DNA of 62,230 bases from Prevotella sp. (GTDB taxonomy: Bacteria; Bacteroidota; Bacteroidia; Bacteroidales; Bacteroidaceae): NCBI GenBank assembly GCA_017651265.1, contig JAGCDO010000003.1, forward strand, positions 1-62,230, written 5' to 3'. Position numbers and translations under genes: made by a program. Below, in pieces: positions 26,565 to 35,235 of the stretch; the stretch's first letter is position 1, and each line of letters starts with the position of its first letter. The notes under the pieces were generated by a model. The model was not told where the DNA came from. It did no database searches and saw only the letters and a list, made by a program, of their open reading frames with translations.

Positions 26565-26605
26565 TAAGTCCGTTATCTGACATTCGTATGTTGATAACGG
26601 ACTTA
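26565..26605 (+). terminator. Hairpin between deoD and ettA
   Basis: A perfect 13-bp stem, TAAGTCCGTTATC with its complement (26593-26605), with an inner ACAT/ATGT pairing in the loop. The T-run after it is weak, so it may be an inefficient terminator or attenuator rather than a full stop. Confidence 0.65.
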
Positions 26606-26630
26606 TTGTGAAAAGTATAAAACAAGAATT

Positions 26631-28328
26631 ATGGCTACAGTAGACGACAAGAAAGTAATCTTCTCGATGGTTGGAGTGAGCAAGACCATCCAGCAGAACC
26701 AAAAACAAGTGCTCAAGAATATCTACCTGAGTTTTTTCTATGGAGCAAAGATCGGTATCATCGGTCTGAACGGTGCGGGTAAATCCACACTGATGAAGAT
26801 CATTGCCGGATTAGACCAGCAGTATCAGGGTCAGGTGGTGTGGAGCCCGGGCTATACCGTGGGCTATCTGCCGCAGGATCCGCCGCTCAATGAGGAGAAG
26901 ACCGTGAAGGAAAACGTGATGGAAGGGGTGCAGCATGTGTATGACGCGTTGGCGGAATATGATGAGATCAACGTGAAGTTCGGACTCCCTGAGTATTACG
27001 AGGATCCTGATAAGATGGACAAGCTGATGAGTCGTCAGGCGGAACTGCAGGATATCATCGACAGTACCGATGCTTGGAACATGGATTCAAAGCTTGACCG
27101 CGCTATGGCAGCGTTGAACTGTCCGCCGGGCGACTGGAGTGTGAAGACGCTTTCAGGAGGTGAGCGCCGCAGGGTGGCACTCTGTCGGTTGCTCCTTCAG
27201 AAACCTGATGTACTGTTGCTCGATGAGCCTACCAACCACTTGGATGCGGAGAGTATCGACTGGTTGGAGCAGCATCTGCAGCAGTATGAAGGAACAGTGA
27301 TTGCCGTAACTCACGACCGTTATTTCCTCGATGATGTGGCAGAATGGATTCTGGAGCTTGACCGTGGTGAGGGAATCCCATGGAAAGGCAACTACTCATC
27401 GTGGCTCGAGCAGAAGTCACAACGCTTGGCACAGGAGGAGAAGTCTGCTTCCAAGCGCCGCAAGACGCTGGAACGCGAGCTGGAATGGGTGCGTATGGCT
27501 CCCAAGGCCCGTCATGCCAAGGGTAAGGCCCGTCTGAACTCCTACGAGATGATGCTTAACGAGGAGCAGAAACAGAAGGAAGAGAAGCTAGAGATCTTCA
27601 TTCCAAACGGTCCCCGACTGGGTAACAAGGTCATCGAAGCAGAGCATGTAGCGAAAGCCTATGGCGAGAAAACGCTCTTCTCCGATCTGAACTTCATGCT
27701 TCCTCCGAACGGTATCGTGGGCGTGATAGGTCCTAACGGTGCCGGTAAGACAACCCTCTTCCGTCTGATCATGAATCTGGAACAGCCTGATGCAGGTACG
27801 TTCAGTATCGGTGATACGGTGAAGCTCTCTTATGTGGATCAGCAACATAAGGATATTGATCCTGAGAAGACCGTTTATCAAGTGGTGAGTCAGGGTAACG
27901 AGACCATTCGTATGGGCGGTAAAGACGTCAATGTCAGGGCTTATCTCTCTCGTTTCAACTTCAGTGGAGCCGACCAAGAGAAGAAATGTGCCGTACTCTC
28001 CGGTGGCGAACGTAATCGTTTGCATCTCGCCATTGCCTTGAAACAAGAGGGTAATGTGTTACTTTTAGATGAGCCTACTAACGATATCGATGTCAACACA
28101 TTACGAGCCTTGGAAGAAGGTCTGGAAGCCTTTGCCGGATGTGCCGTTATCATCAGTCACGACCGCTGGTTCCTGGATCGTATCTGTACCCATATCCTGG
28201 CGTTCGAAGGAGAGGGTAGTGTCTTCTATTTTGAAGGTAACTACAGTGAGTATGAAGCCAACAAAGCACAACGTCTTGGATTGGAAGAGCCAAAACGTGC
28301 ACGCTATCGTAAACTGATGGAGGAATAG
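26631..28328 (+). CDS. ettA: Energy-dependent translational throttle protein EttA (ABC-F)
   Basis: A 565-residue soluble protein with two ABC domains. Walker A1 is GLNGAGKS (45-52), signature LSGGERRR, Walker B LLLDEPTNHLD; Walker A2 is GPNGAGKT, signature LSGGERNR, Walker B LLLDEPTNDID. The linker (PtIM, about 240-300) joins them. EttA binds the ribosomal E site and gates the first elongation step according to ATP level. It ends 3 nt before the next gene, a polysaccharide-cluster member. Confidence 0.94.
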   Translation: MATVDDKKVIFSMVGVSKTIQQNQKQVLKNIYLSFFYGAKIGIIGLNGAGKSTLMKIIAGLDQQYQGQVVWSPGYTVGYLPQDPPLNEEKTVKENVMEGVQHVYDALAEYDEINVKFGLPEYYEDPDKMDKLMSRQAELQDIIDSTDAWNMDSKLDRAMAALNCPPGDWSVKTLSGGERRRVALCRLLLQKPDVLLLDEPTNHLDAESIDWLEQHLQQYEGTVIAVTHDRYFLDDVAEWILELDRGEGIPWKGNYSSWLEQKSQRLAQEEKSASKRRKTLERELEWVRMAPKARHAKGKARLNSYEMMLNEEQKQKEEKLEIFIPNGPRLGNKVIEAEHVAKAYGEKTLFSDLNFMLPPNGIVGVIGPNGAGKTTLFRLIMNLEQPDAGTFSIGDTVKLSYVDQQHKDIDPEKTVYQVVSQGNETIRMGGKDVNVRAYLSRFNFSGADQEKKCAVLSGGERNRLHLAIALKQEGNVLLLDEPTNDIDVNTLRALEEGLEAFAGCAVIISHDRWFLDRICTHILAFEGEGSVFYFEGNYSEYEANKAQRLGLEEPKRARYRKLMEE

Positions 28329-28331
28329 GAG

Positions 28332-30203
28332 ATGAGACGACCAGTTGGAAATATGGGTTTATGCCTGATGATGCTTTTGCTGTCAGCCTTGCCAGTCATG
28401 GCCAAGCATACGAACTTCAAGGTGTCGATATATGTCCGTGCCTATGAGGTACAGAAGATGAAGGACACTGAGTGGCTGGAGTCATCGTGGAAGACCATCT
28501 CGAGTCAGCTTGATGTGGATAAGATCTACCTGGAAACGCATCGTGATCTACTGATTGTGGATGATGCCACCATTGAGAAAGCCAAGAAGTTCTTCCTGAA
28601 ACAAGGACTGGAGGTGGCTGGCGGCATTACCTATACGATCAATGAGAGAAACGACTTCGAGACCTTCTGCTATTCTGATCCTGAACACCGTAAGATGGTT
28701 AAGCACATCGCTGAAGTCACAGCCAAGCATTTTGATGAGTTCCTGTTAGACGACTTCTTCTTCACCAGTTGCAAGAGTGAGGTGGAGATAGCTGCGAAAG
28801 GTGACAGGACATGGACGGAATACCGCTTGGATCTGATGAACGATGCGGCGAAGAACCTGGTGATTGGTCCTGCCAAGACCGTCAATCCCAAAGTAAAGGT
28901 AATCATCAAATACCCCAACTGGTATGATCATTTCCAAGGTCTGGGCTTTAACCTCGCGGACGGTCCGATGCTCTTCGACGGTATTTGGACAGGTACGGAA
29001 ACACGTGATCCTGCCAGTGCCCAGCATCTGCAGAACTACCTGAGCTATAACATTATTCGTTACTTTGAGAATCTGCGTCCAGGTTATAACGGTGGCGGAT
29101 GGGTTGATGCCGGAGGTATTCAGATGAGCATGGACCGCTATGCGGAACAGTTGCATCTTACTGCCATCGCCAAGGCACGCGACGTGATGCTGTTTGCCTA
29201 TAACCAACTGCTCGACTATCCGCTGCGCGATGAGTATCGGGCTCCTTGGCAGGGAACAGGTACCAGTTGGGATTACGACCAGATGCGGGCTCCTTTCAAG
29301 AATGGGAACAAGACCGTTACGCCCACCACGATGGCACGTATCGCTGATGTGGTGTTGCGGCAAGCAGATCATCTGGTGGGAAAGTTAGGGAATCCCATAG
29401 GAATACAGTCGTATAAACCCTTCCATTCCTTGGGAGAGGACTTCCTGCAGAACTACCTCGGTATGATCGGTCTGCCCATGGATATTCATCCTTCCTTTGC
29501 CAAGGATCAGGAGGTGATCCTGCTTACTGAACAGGCTGCTGGTGATGCTGATATCATGAAGAAGATAGAGCAGCAATTGAGGAGCGGACATGACGTGGTG
29601 ATTACCAGCGGTCTGCTGAAAGCTATTCCCGAGAAGATAGCTCAGGTTTGCGAACTTCGGTGTTCAGACTTGAAAGCTATTGTGAACGACTTCGGTCGGT
29701 ACGGGAAGAGTAACCGTGACATCCTGATTCCGCAGGTTCGTTACCAGACCAACGACAGCTGGGAGGTGATCAGTGCGGGTCGTCCCTTGACAGGGGGCGT
29801 CTCTGGTTTCCCTATTCTCCATAAAGCCAAGTATGCCAATGCGTACCTTTATGTACTGACGGTTCCTGATGACATGGGTGGACTGTATGACTATCCCTCC
29901 GCTGCGCTTACGGAGATACGCAGGGTGATGAGTAAAGGGTTAGACTTCTATCTCGATGCACCTGCTAAGGTGAGTCTGTTCCTCTATGACAACCACACAC
30001 TCATCGTGGAGAACTTCAACGACGAGCCGGTGGATGTGAAACTGGTGAGTACCAAGGATGAGAACAAGCGTCTGACGAGTCTGGATGACGGTCGTGTCAT
30101 TGATGGTGCATTGGAGGACTATTGGGTAGGCTGGAACAGAAATCAGGCCATGAAGATTCCCGTTTCCCTCAAACCGCATTCGTATATGGCGTTCAAGTAT
30201 TAA
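28332..30203 (+). CDS. Secreted protein, TIM-barrel glycosidase-like, first gene of the Sus cluster
   Basis: A 623-residue protein with a signal peptide (LCLMMLLLSALPVMA). I do not place it in a numbered GH family. The N-terminal 350 residues look like a beta/alpha barrel: KVSIYVRAYEVQKM, VDKIYLETHRD, LEVAGGITYT, EFLLDDFFFTSCKSE (an acidic strand end), VKVIIKYPNWYDHFQG, GIWTGTETRD. The C-terminal part looks beta-rich, with an accessory Ig-like end (LYDNHTLIVENFNDEPVDVK). By position before susC/susD it is probably a surface or periplasmic glycan-acting enzyme. The acidic pair in LLDDFFF would be my first guess for the active site. Confidence 0.65.
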   Translation: MRRPVGNMGLCLMMLLLSALPVMAKHTNFKVSIYVRAYEVQKMKDTEWLESSWKTISSQLDVDKIYLETHRDLLIVDDATIEKAKKFFLKQGLEVAGGITYTINERNDFETFCYSDPEHRKMVKHIAEVTAKHFDEFLLDDFFFTSCKSEVEIAAKGDRTWTEYRLDLMNDAAKNLVIGPAKTVNPKVKVIIKYPNWYDHFQGLGFNLADGPMLFDGIWTGTETRDPASAQHLQNYLSYNIIRYFENLRPGYNGGGWVDAGGIQMSMDRYAEQLHLTAIAKARDVMLFAYNQLLDYPLRDEYRAPWQGTGTSWDYDQMRAPFKNGNKTVTPTTMARIADVVLRQADHLVGKLGNPIGIQSYKPFHSLGEDFLQNYLGMIGLPMDIHPSFAKDQEVILLTEQAAGDADIMKKIEQQLRSGHDVVITSGLLKAIPEKIAQVCELRCSDLKAIVNDFGRYGKSNRDILIPQVRYQTNDSWEVISAGRPLTGGVSGFPILHKAKYANAYLYVLTVPDDMGGLYDYPSAALTEIRRVMSKGLDFYLDAPAKVSLFLYDNHTLIVENFNDEPVDVKLVSTKDENKRLTSLDDGRVIDGALEDYWVGWNRNQAMKIPVSLKPHSYMAFKY

Positions 30204-30250
30204 CATAGTATAGAATCTAAACGACTGCTATGGTGGCAGTGAATAATCCC

Positions 30251-32920
30251 ATGAAGAAAAACATTTTGCTGTTTGTCACTCTGACTTTATCTGCATCGTT
30301 ATCAGCACAGATCATACAAAGAGACTCAACCGTTAACGTGCGGATTGGTTACTCCAGCGGTAATCAGAACACATTGGCAGGTGCTGTGGAGAAGGTTACA
30401 GGGGAGCGGATCAACAAAGGACTCGTCACTTCTTCCATCGAAGCCCTGAGCGGTCAGGCGGCTGGTGTGCAGGTGACGTCAGGTGGTAACCAGGAGGCAA
30501 TGGTGAGTGCTGTGCGCGTTCGAGGTACCACCTCGCTGACAGGTGGAAACGACCCGCTGGTCATTATAGATGGTGTGACTTCCGATCTGGCGACGCTCTC
30601 CACCATCTATCCTGCCGACATCGAGAGCTTTACCATTCTGAAGGATGCTTCGGAAACGGCCCAGTATGGTTCACGAGGTGCCTCCGGTGTTATTCAGGTA
30701 GCAACAAAGAAAGGTAGGCAGTCGCAGTTCCATATCAGTTTCGACGGTACGGTGGGCTTCGAGGATATCTACAAGCATATCAACATGCTCAATGCAGCCC
30801 AGTTCCGTCAGGCAGCCACACAGCTCGGTCTTGACTATATCGACCTGGGGGCGAACACCAATTTCAGTAAGACGATTGAACGTACTGGTTTTGTGCAGAA
30901 CCATCATATCGCCTTCGGCGGTGGTTCTGAGACGGCTAACTATCGTGCTTCTGTGGGTGTGATGGAACACAAGACGGTGATAAAAACCAATAACTACCGT
31001 ACTTACATCGCTAAGCTCGACATCTCTCAGCAGGCTTTCGAGAATCGCATGACCGTTGACCTCGGACTTTTCGGTTCTCTCCAGAAGAATAACTACCTGC
31101 CTTTCCAGCAGAAACTGTTGTATTCTTCAAACACCTTCAACCCCACCTATCCCGATGGAGTCAACGATGATGGAACCTACGGACAGGTAACTGATGCTCT
31201 TTGGATCAATAACCCCAATTCGCTGCTGACCATGAAGCAGGATGAGGACAACGGACATTTCAATGTCCACCTGAATGCAACCTACAGTCTGCTGGAAAAC
31301 CTGAAACTGCGGGTGTTCGGTTCCTATAGTTATAATACGGTGAATAACTCCCACCATTATCCTACCATTGTATGGAGCCACGGCGAGGCCTATCGTGGAA
31401 ACGACAAGAGCGAGGAGTCGTTAGGTAATATCTCACTCGACTACATCCTTAAGTGGCGGAACTCTTCCTTGAATCTGATGGGACTGGTGGAAGAGAGTGT
31501 GGAGAAGGGTACAGGTTTCTATACTACCGTATCGAATTTCTCAACCGATGATTTCGGTTACGATAAGCTCTCTGCAGGATCAGCGCGTCCTTGGGACGGT
31601 ACCGATTCCCACTATACCGATGCACACATGGAGTCGTTCCTGCTGCATGCCCAGTACTCTTTATTAGACCGATACACAATTACTGCCAATGCCCGAGCCG
31701 ACGCTTCTTCGAAGTTCGGTAAGAACAACCGTCAGGGTTTCTTCCCTTCAGTGAGCGGTGCATGGGTGATCAGTAAGGAAGCTTGGATGAAAAACCTGCA
31801 GTTCATCAACAATGCCAAGCTGCGTGTGGGCTACGGACTCTCTGGTAACCTGGGAGGCATTGGTCCTTATAACTCCATGCAGCTTATACAGCCCAACGGC
31901 GTGGTGCCCGTGAACGGGGCGCTTGTCACGACACTTGGTATTATCCGAAATGCCAATCCCGACTTGAAATGGGAGGTGAAGCGTACGTTCAACGTGGGTC
32001 TTGACCTGTTGTTATGGGATAGTCGCATAGCCCTTACCGTTGATCACTACCATTCCAAGACCACCGATATGCTCTATGTCTATGATGTACCCGTACCGCC
32101 TTACACCTACGACAAGCTCTTGGCCAATATGGGTTCCATGAAGAACAGCGGTTTTGAGATTGGCTTTGGTATTACTCCGCTTCGTACCAAGGATATGGAC
32201 CTGACCATCAATATGAACTGGAGCTTTGAGCGCAACAAGTTGATTTCTCTCGACGGTGATTACAACGGTCAGCACCTTACTGCTCCCACGATGAAAGGTA
32301 TCTCGTCTCTTTGGGGACCAGGCTTCCATGGTGCATCCGATGTAGTGATGCAGATCGTGGGACAGCCGCTGGGTGTCTTCTATCTGCCGCATTGCAAGGG
32401 TCTGGCGAAAGATGATGACGGGTCGCTGTACTATGATGTGACCGATGAGAAATACATCTGTGGACAAGCTACTCCGAAAGCCATGATGGGTTCGAACATC
32501 GCCTTCCGCTACCGTCAGTGGGATGTGACCATTCAGATGAACGGTGCTTTCGGTCATAAGATCTACAACGGTACGAAACTCAACTATATGAATATGTTGT
32601 CGTTGCCCAACTACAACGTGATGCAGGGTGCGCCTGAGATGAATATCCAGGATCAGACCATCAGCGACTATTGGCTGGAGAGGGGCGACTATGTGAATAT
32701 CGACTATCTGACCATTGGCTGGACTGTTCCTCTGCGTACCAAGTATGTGCAGGGGTTGCGACTGGCCGGGTCTGTGAATAACCTTGCCACCATTACAGGG
32801 TATAGCGGACTCTCACCGATGATTAACTCCAGCGTCATCAACGGTACGCTGGGCATTGACGATAAGAATGTCATTCCTCCTTACCGCAGTTATACCATGA
32901 GTCTTAGTATTCAGTTCTGA
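30251..32920 (+). CDS. SusC-like TonB-dependent receptor
   Basis: An 889-residue protein from the ATG at 30251, which gives a proper signal peptide (MKKNILLFVTLTLSASLSAQ); an in-frame ATG at 30230 would put a non-signal extension in front. The plug domain is recognisable (ALSGQAAGVQVTSGGNQEA, RVRGTTSLTGGNDPLVIIDG, KDASETAQYGSRGASGVIQV), then a 22-strand-type barrel ending in Phe (SIQF). It imports oligosaccharides with SusD as lid. Unusually for SusC it lacks the roughly 80-100-residue carboxypeptidase-like N-terminal extension between signal peptide and plug. Confidence 0.93.
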   Translation: MKKNILLFVTLTLSASLSAQIIQRDSTVNVRIGYSSGNQNTLAGAVEKVTGERINKGLVTSSIEALSGQAAGVQVTSGGNQEAMVSAVRVRGTTSLTGGNDPLVIIDGVTSDLATLSTIYPADIESFTILKDASETAQYGSRGASGVIQVATKKGRQSQFHISFDGTVGFEDIYKHINMLNAAQFRQAATQLGLDYIDLGANTNFSKTIERTGFVQNHHIAFGGGSETANYRASVGVMEHKTVIKTNNYRTYIAKLDISQQAFENRMTVDLGLFGSLQKNNYLPFQQKLLYSSNTFNPTYPDGVNDDGTYGQVTDALWINNPNSLLTMKQDEDNGHFNVHLNATYSLLENLKLRVFGSYSYNTVNNSHHYPTIVWSHGEAYRGNDKSEESLGNISLDYILKWRNSSLNLMGLVEESVEKGTGFYTTVSNFSTDDFGYDKLSAGSARPWDGTDSHYTDAHMESFLLHAQYSLLDRYTITANARADASSKFGKNNRQGFFPSVSGAWVISKEAWMKNLQFINNAKLRVGYGLSGNLGGIGPYNSMQLIQPNGVVPVNGALVTTLGIIRNANPDLKWEVKRTFNVGLDLLLWDSRIALTVDHYHSKTTDMLYVYDVPVPPYTYDKLLANMGSMKNSGFEIGFGITPLRTKDMDLTINMNWSFERNKLISLDGDYNGQHLTAPTMKGISSLWGPGFHGASDVVMQIVGQPLGVFYLPHCKGLAKDDDGSLYYDVTDEKYICGQATPKAMMGSNIAFRYRQWDVTIQMNGAFGHKIYNGTKLNYMNMLSLPNYNVMQGAPEMNIQDQTISDYWLERGDYVNIDYLTIGWTVPLRTKYVQGLRLAGSVNNLATITGYSGLSPMINSSVINGTLGIDDKNVIPPYRSYTMSLSIQF

Positions 32921-32928
32921 AGAAATAA

Positions 32929-34551
32929 ATGGGAATTATGATGAACAAGAGATATCAGAAACGCCAGTTTACAACATGGATGATTTGTTGTTTGTGCAGT
33001 ACATTACTCGTGTCGTGTACCTTGGACGAGAGTCCTCGCGACCAGATTCCTGAGGATGCGGCTTACCAATCAGCCACCTCTCTCTTTCAGAATACCGTGG
33101 CCACCTTGTATACCTATATAGGTGGTTCTGAAGACGGACAAGGATTGCAGGGTACCTGTCGTGGTGTTTACGATTTGCAGACATTCGGATCGGATGAGGC
33201 CATGCTGCCCACGAGAGGCGGCGACTGGTATGATGGCGGTCTGTGGCAAGATATGTATCGTCATTCTTGGACCGCTGGTCATGAACTCCCTAAGAATGCG
33301 TGGCTCTATCTATATAAGGTGATCACCCTTTGTAACCGTTCGTTGGAACAGTTAGAGACACATAGCATCTTGCTCTCTGACAACGATTACAAGAGTTATG
33401 TGGCTGAGGTGCGGGCGCTCAGGGCCATCTATTATTGGTATCTGCTCGACCTCTTTGGTAATGTACCCATCGTCACCTCATCAGCAGTCTCCATGCAGGA
33501 GGTGAAACAGTCGTCCCGTGCTGAAGTCTTCTCGTTCGTCGTGAAGGAGTTACAAGACACAAGGGCTTATCTGTATTGGAGCTACAGTCAACAACCAGGC
33601 GACTACTACGGTCGTGTTACCTATCCAGTTGCTACCTTCGTGCTTGCCAAGCTCATGCTCAACGCAGAGGTGTATAGCGGTAAGGCGCATTGGCAGGAAA
33701 CCATTGAGTACTGTAACGAGATAGAGAATATGGGGTATAAGCTGGAGTATGACTACTATAGGAACTTCACCGTGTATAACGAGTACTCCTCAGAGAATAT
33801 CTGGACTATTCCGATGGACAAGGATCTATACACCAACCAACAGCAGAACCTCTTCCGTTCGTACCACTACCGTCATGCTGCAGCCTATGGCTTTACCGGT
33901 GAGAATGGCTCTTGTGCCACGCAGAAGGTCCTTGACATCTTTGGTTACGGCTCTAACCACGAGGATGCCCGTTTCTTCCTAAACTATTGGTCGGGAGAAG
34001 TGTACGACCTGTATTTCAACTATGTAACCGACCGGACAGGTAATCAGTTGATATACTATCCACGCGAAGTGGCGATGGATCTGAGCGGCAGTCCGTATGT
34101 AGAAACTGCCGGTGCCCGAATGAAGAAATACGAGGTGGATAAGAATGCCACGAAAGACGGGAAGCTGATGGATAATGATATTGTATTGTTCCGTTTTGCT
34201 GATGTCCTACTGATGCGTGCCGAAGCCAAATTCCGTCTTGGAGGGGCTACCTATCAGTATGACGGAGAGGGTCCTACGGCACAGGATGACTTCAATGCCG
34301 TGCGCGATAGGGTAGCGGAGAATTACCGTGAACTCACGCTTCAGAACTTGTTAGACGAGCGTCTGCTGGAACTCTGCTGGGAGGGCTGGCGCCGACAGGA
34401 CCTCATTCGCTTCGGACAATATGAGAGTCTGTTTGAAGGTAACGCCTATTATACTAAGGTTAACGAGAAAGACGGTCATACCCGTCTTTTCCCCATCCCC
34501 GCTGATGCCATGGCTACGAACCACAATCTGGTACAGAATCCCGGTTACTAA
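32929..34551 (+). CDS. SusD/RagB-like glycan-binding lipoprotein
   Basis: A 540-residue lipoprotein with lipobox LLVSC. TPR helices are typical (YVAEVRALRAIYYWYLLDLFGNVPIV), and the family end is present (LLDERLLELCWEGWRRQDLIRFG, then RLFPIPADAMATNHNLVQNPGY). It binds the glycan at the cell surface over the SusC channel. Start options are ATG at 32929, 32938 or 32941; the last gives the most usual signal peptide. It is 8 nt after susC and in the same operon. Confidence 0.93.
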   Translation: MGIMMNKRYQKRQFTTWMICCLCSTLLVSCTLDESPRDQIPEDAAYQSATSLFQNTVATLYTYIGGSEDGQGLQGTCRGVYDLQTFGSDEAMLPTRGGDWYDGGLWQDMYRHSWTAGHELPKNAWLYLYKVITLCNRSLEQLETHSILLSDNDYKSYVAEVRALRAIYYWYLLDLFGNVPIVTSSAVSMQEVKQSSRAEVFSFVVKELQDTRAYLYWSYSQQPGDYYGRVTYPVATFVLAKLMLNAEVYSGKAHWQETIEYCNEIENMGYKLEYDYYRNFTVYNEYSSENIWTIPMDKDLYTNQQQNLFRSYHYRHAAAYGFTGENGSCATQKVLDIFGYGSNHEDARFFLNYWSGEVYDLYFNYVTDRTGNQLIYYPREVAMDLSGSPYVETAGARMKKYEVDKNATKDGKLMDNDIVLFRFADVLLMRAEAKFRLGGATYQYDGEGPTAQDDFNAVRDRVAENYRELTLQNLLDERLLELCWEGWRRQDLIRFGQYESLFEGNAYYTKVNEKDGHTRLFPIPADAMATNHNLVQNPGY

Positions 34552-34624
34552 ACAGTAGGGTAGGTAATCCTTATCTGACAAATCTGTCATGCAAAATGTC
34601 AGATTGTCAGCCTTATACCCCATA

Positions 34625-34638
34625 GGCACATTTGTTGC
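34625..34638 (+). promoter_or_regulatory. Sigma-54 (RpoN)-type promoter of hsp20
   Basis: GGCACATTTGTTGC followed by A fits the -24/-12 consensus (T)GGCACN5TTGC(A): GG and GC are exactly 10 bp apart. No TAnnTTTG box is found at a usual distance from the gene. Confidence 0.65.
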
Positions 34639-34706
34639 ATCTATGTTGGTGAGACCGCTACGAAGCGGTTCCCAATATAAACAAATGTTTCACTTAAAGT
34701 ATAATT

Positions 34707-34711
34707 GGAGG
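34707..34711 (+). promoter_or_regulatory. Shine-Dalgarno sequence of hsp20
   Basis: GGAGG ends 8 nt before the ATG at 34720. A full Shine-Dalgarno is unusual in this window and fixes the start at 34720 rather than the in-frame TTG at 34705. Confidence 0.75.
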
Positions 34712-34719
34712 TATTGATT

Positions 34720-35145
34720 ATGTTACCAGTAATGTTTAAAAACAGTTGGTTCCCAACATTATTTGACGATTTCCTGAACACTGATTTCATGCCTCGTGCC
34801 AATGCAACAGCACCTGCAGTCAATGTAAAGGAGAGTGACGAAGCTTATACCATGGAGGTAGCTGCTCCGGGCATCAAGAAAGAATACTGTCGTGTAAGCA
34901 TCAACGACGAGGGTAACCTGTCCATCGCTATTGAGAACAAGATGGAGCACAAGGAGGAAGATAAGCACAACCATTATCTGCGCCGCGAGTTCTCATATGC
35001 TAACTACGAGCAGAGCTATGCACTTCCTGATGATGTGGAGCGTGAGCACATCTCAGCCAAGGTTGATAACGGCATCCTGACCGTTGTCCTTCCGAAGATG
35101 AAGAAGGAAGAGAAGAAGTTGTCTAAGAGCATCGAGATCGCATAA
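34720..35145 (+). CDS. Hsp20/alpha-crystallin small heat shock protein
   Basis: A 141-residue holdase. The N-terminal arm is short (FKNSWFPTLFDDFLNTDF), the alpha-crystallin domain covers about 30-130 (PAVNVKESDEAYTMEVAAPG ... GILTVVLPK), and the tail ends with the IXI-type motif IEIA. These proteins bind unfolding proteins without ATP. A sigma-54-type promoter with a Shine-Dalgarno leader sets it apart from its neighbours, so it is probably under special stress control. Confidence 0.93.
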   Translation: MLPVMFKNSWFPTLFDDFLNTDFMPRANATAPAVNVKESDEAYTMEVAAPGIKKEYCRVSINDEGNLSIAIENKMEHKEEDKHNHYLRREFSYANYEQSYALPDDVEREHISAKVDNGILTVVLPKMKKEEKKLSKSIEIA

Positions 35146-35173
35146 AGCTCAAACGACACGCTCGTTAGTTATA

Positions 35174-35209
35174 AAAACGCCCAGATCCTTATAGGGATTT
35201 GGGCGTTTT
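35174..35209. terminator. Bidirectional terminator between hsp20 and amtB
   Basis: A 15-bp stem (AAAACGCCCAGATCC with its near-perfect complement, one G-T pair) around a 6-nt loop (35189-35194), flanked by A and T runs. It serves both convergent genes. Confidence 0.92.
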
Positions 35210-35235
35210 CGTTTTCTTGTATTCTTAGTCTTGTT

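Larger units (their letters stand above)
34552..34719 (+). other. Hsp20 control region: inverted repeat, sigma-54 site, structured leader
   Basis: An imperfect inverted repeat (34575-34610, CTGACAAATCTG ... CAGATTGTCAG) lies 15 bp before a sigma-54-type promoter (34625-34638). The leader of about 70 nt has a 6-bp hairpin (ACCGCT-ACGA-AGCGGT, 34654-34669) and CCAAT (34672-34676) complementary to ATTGG (34704-34708) at the Shine-Dalgarno sequence. Confidence 0.55.
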
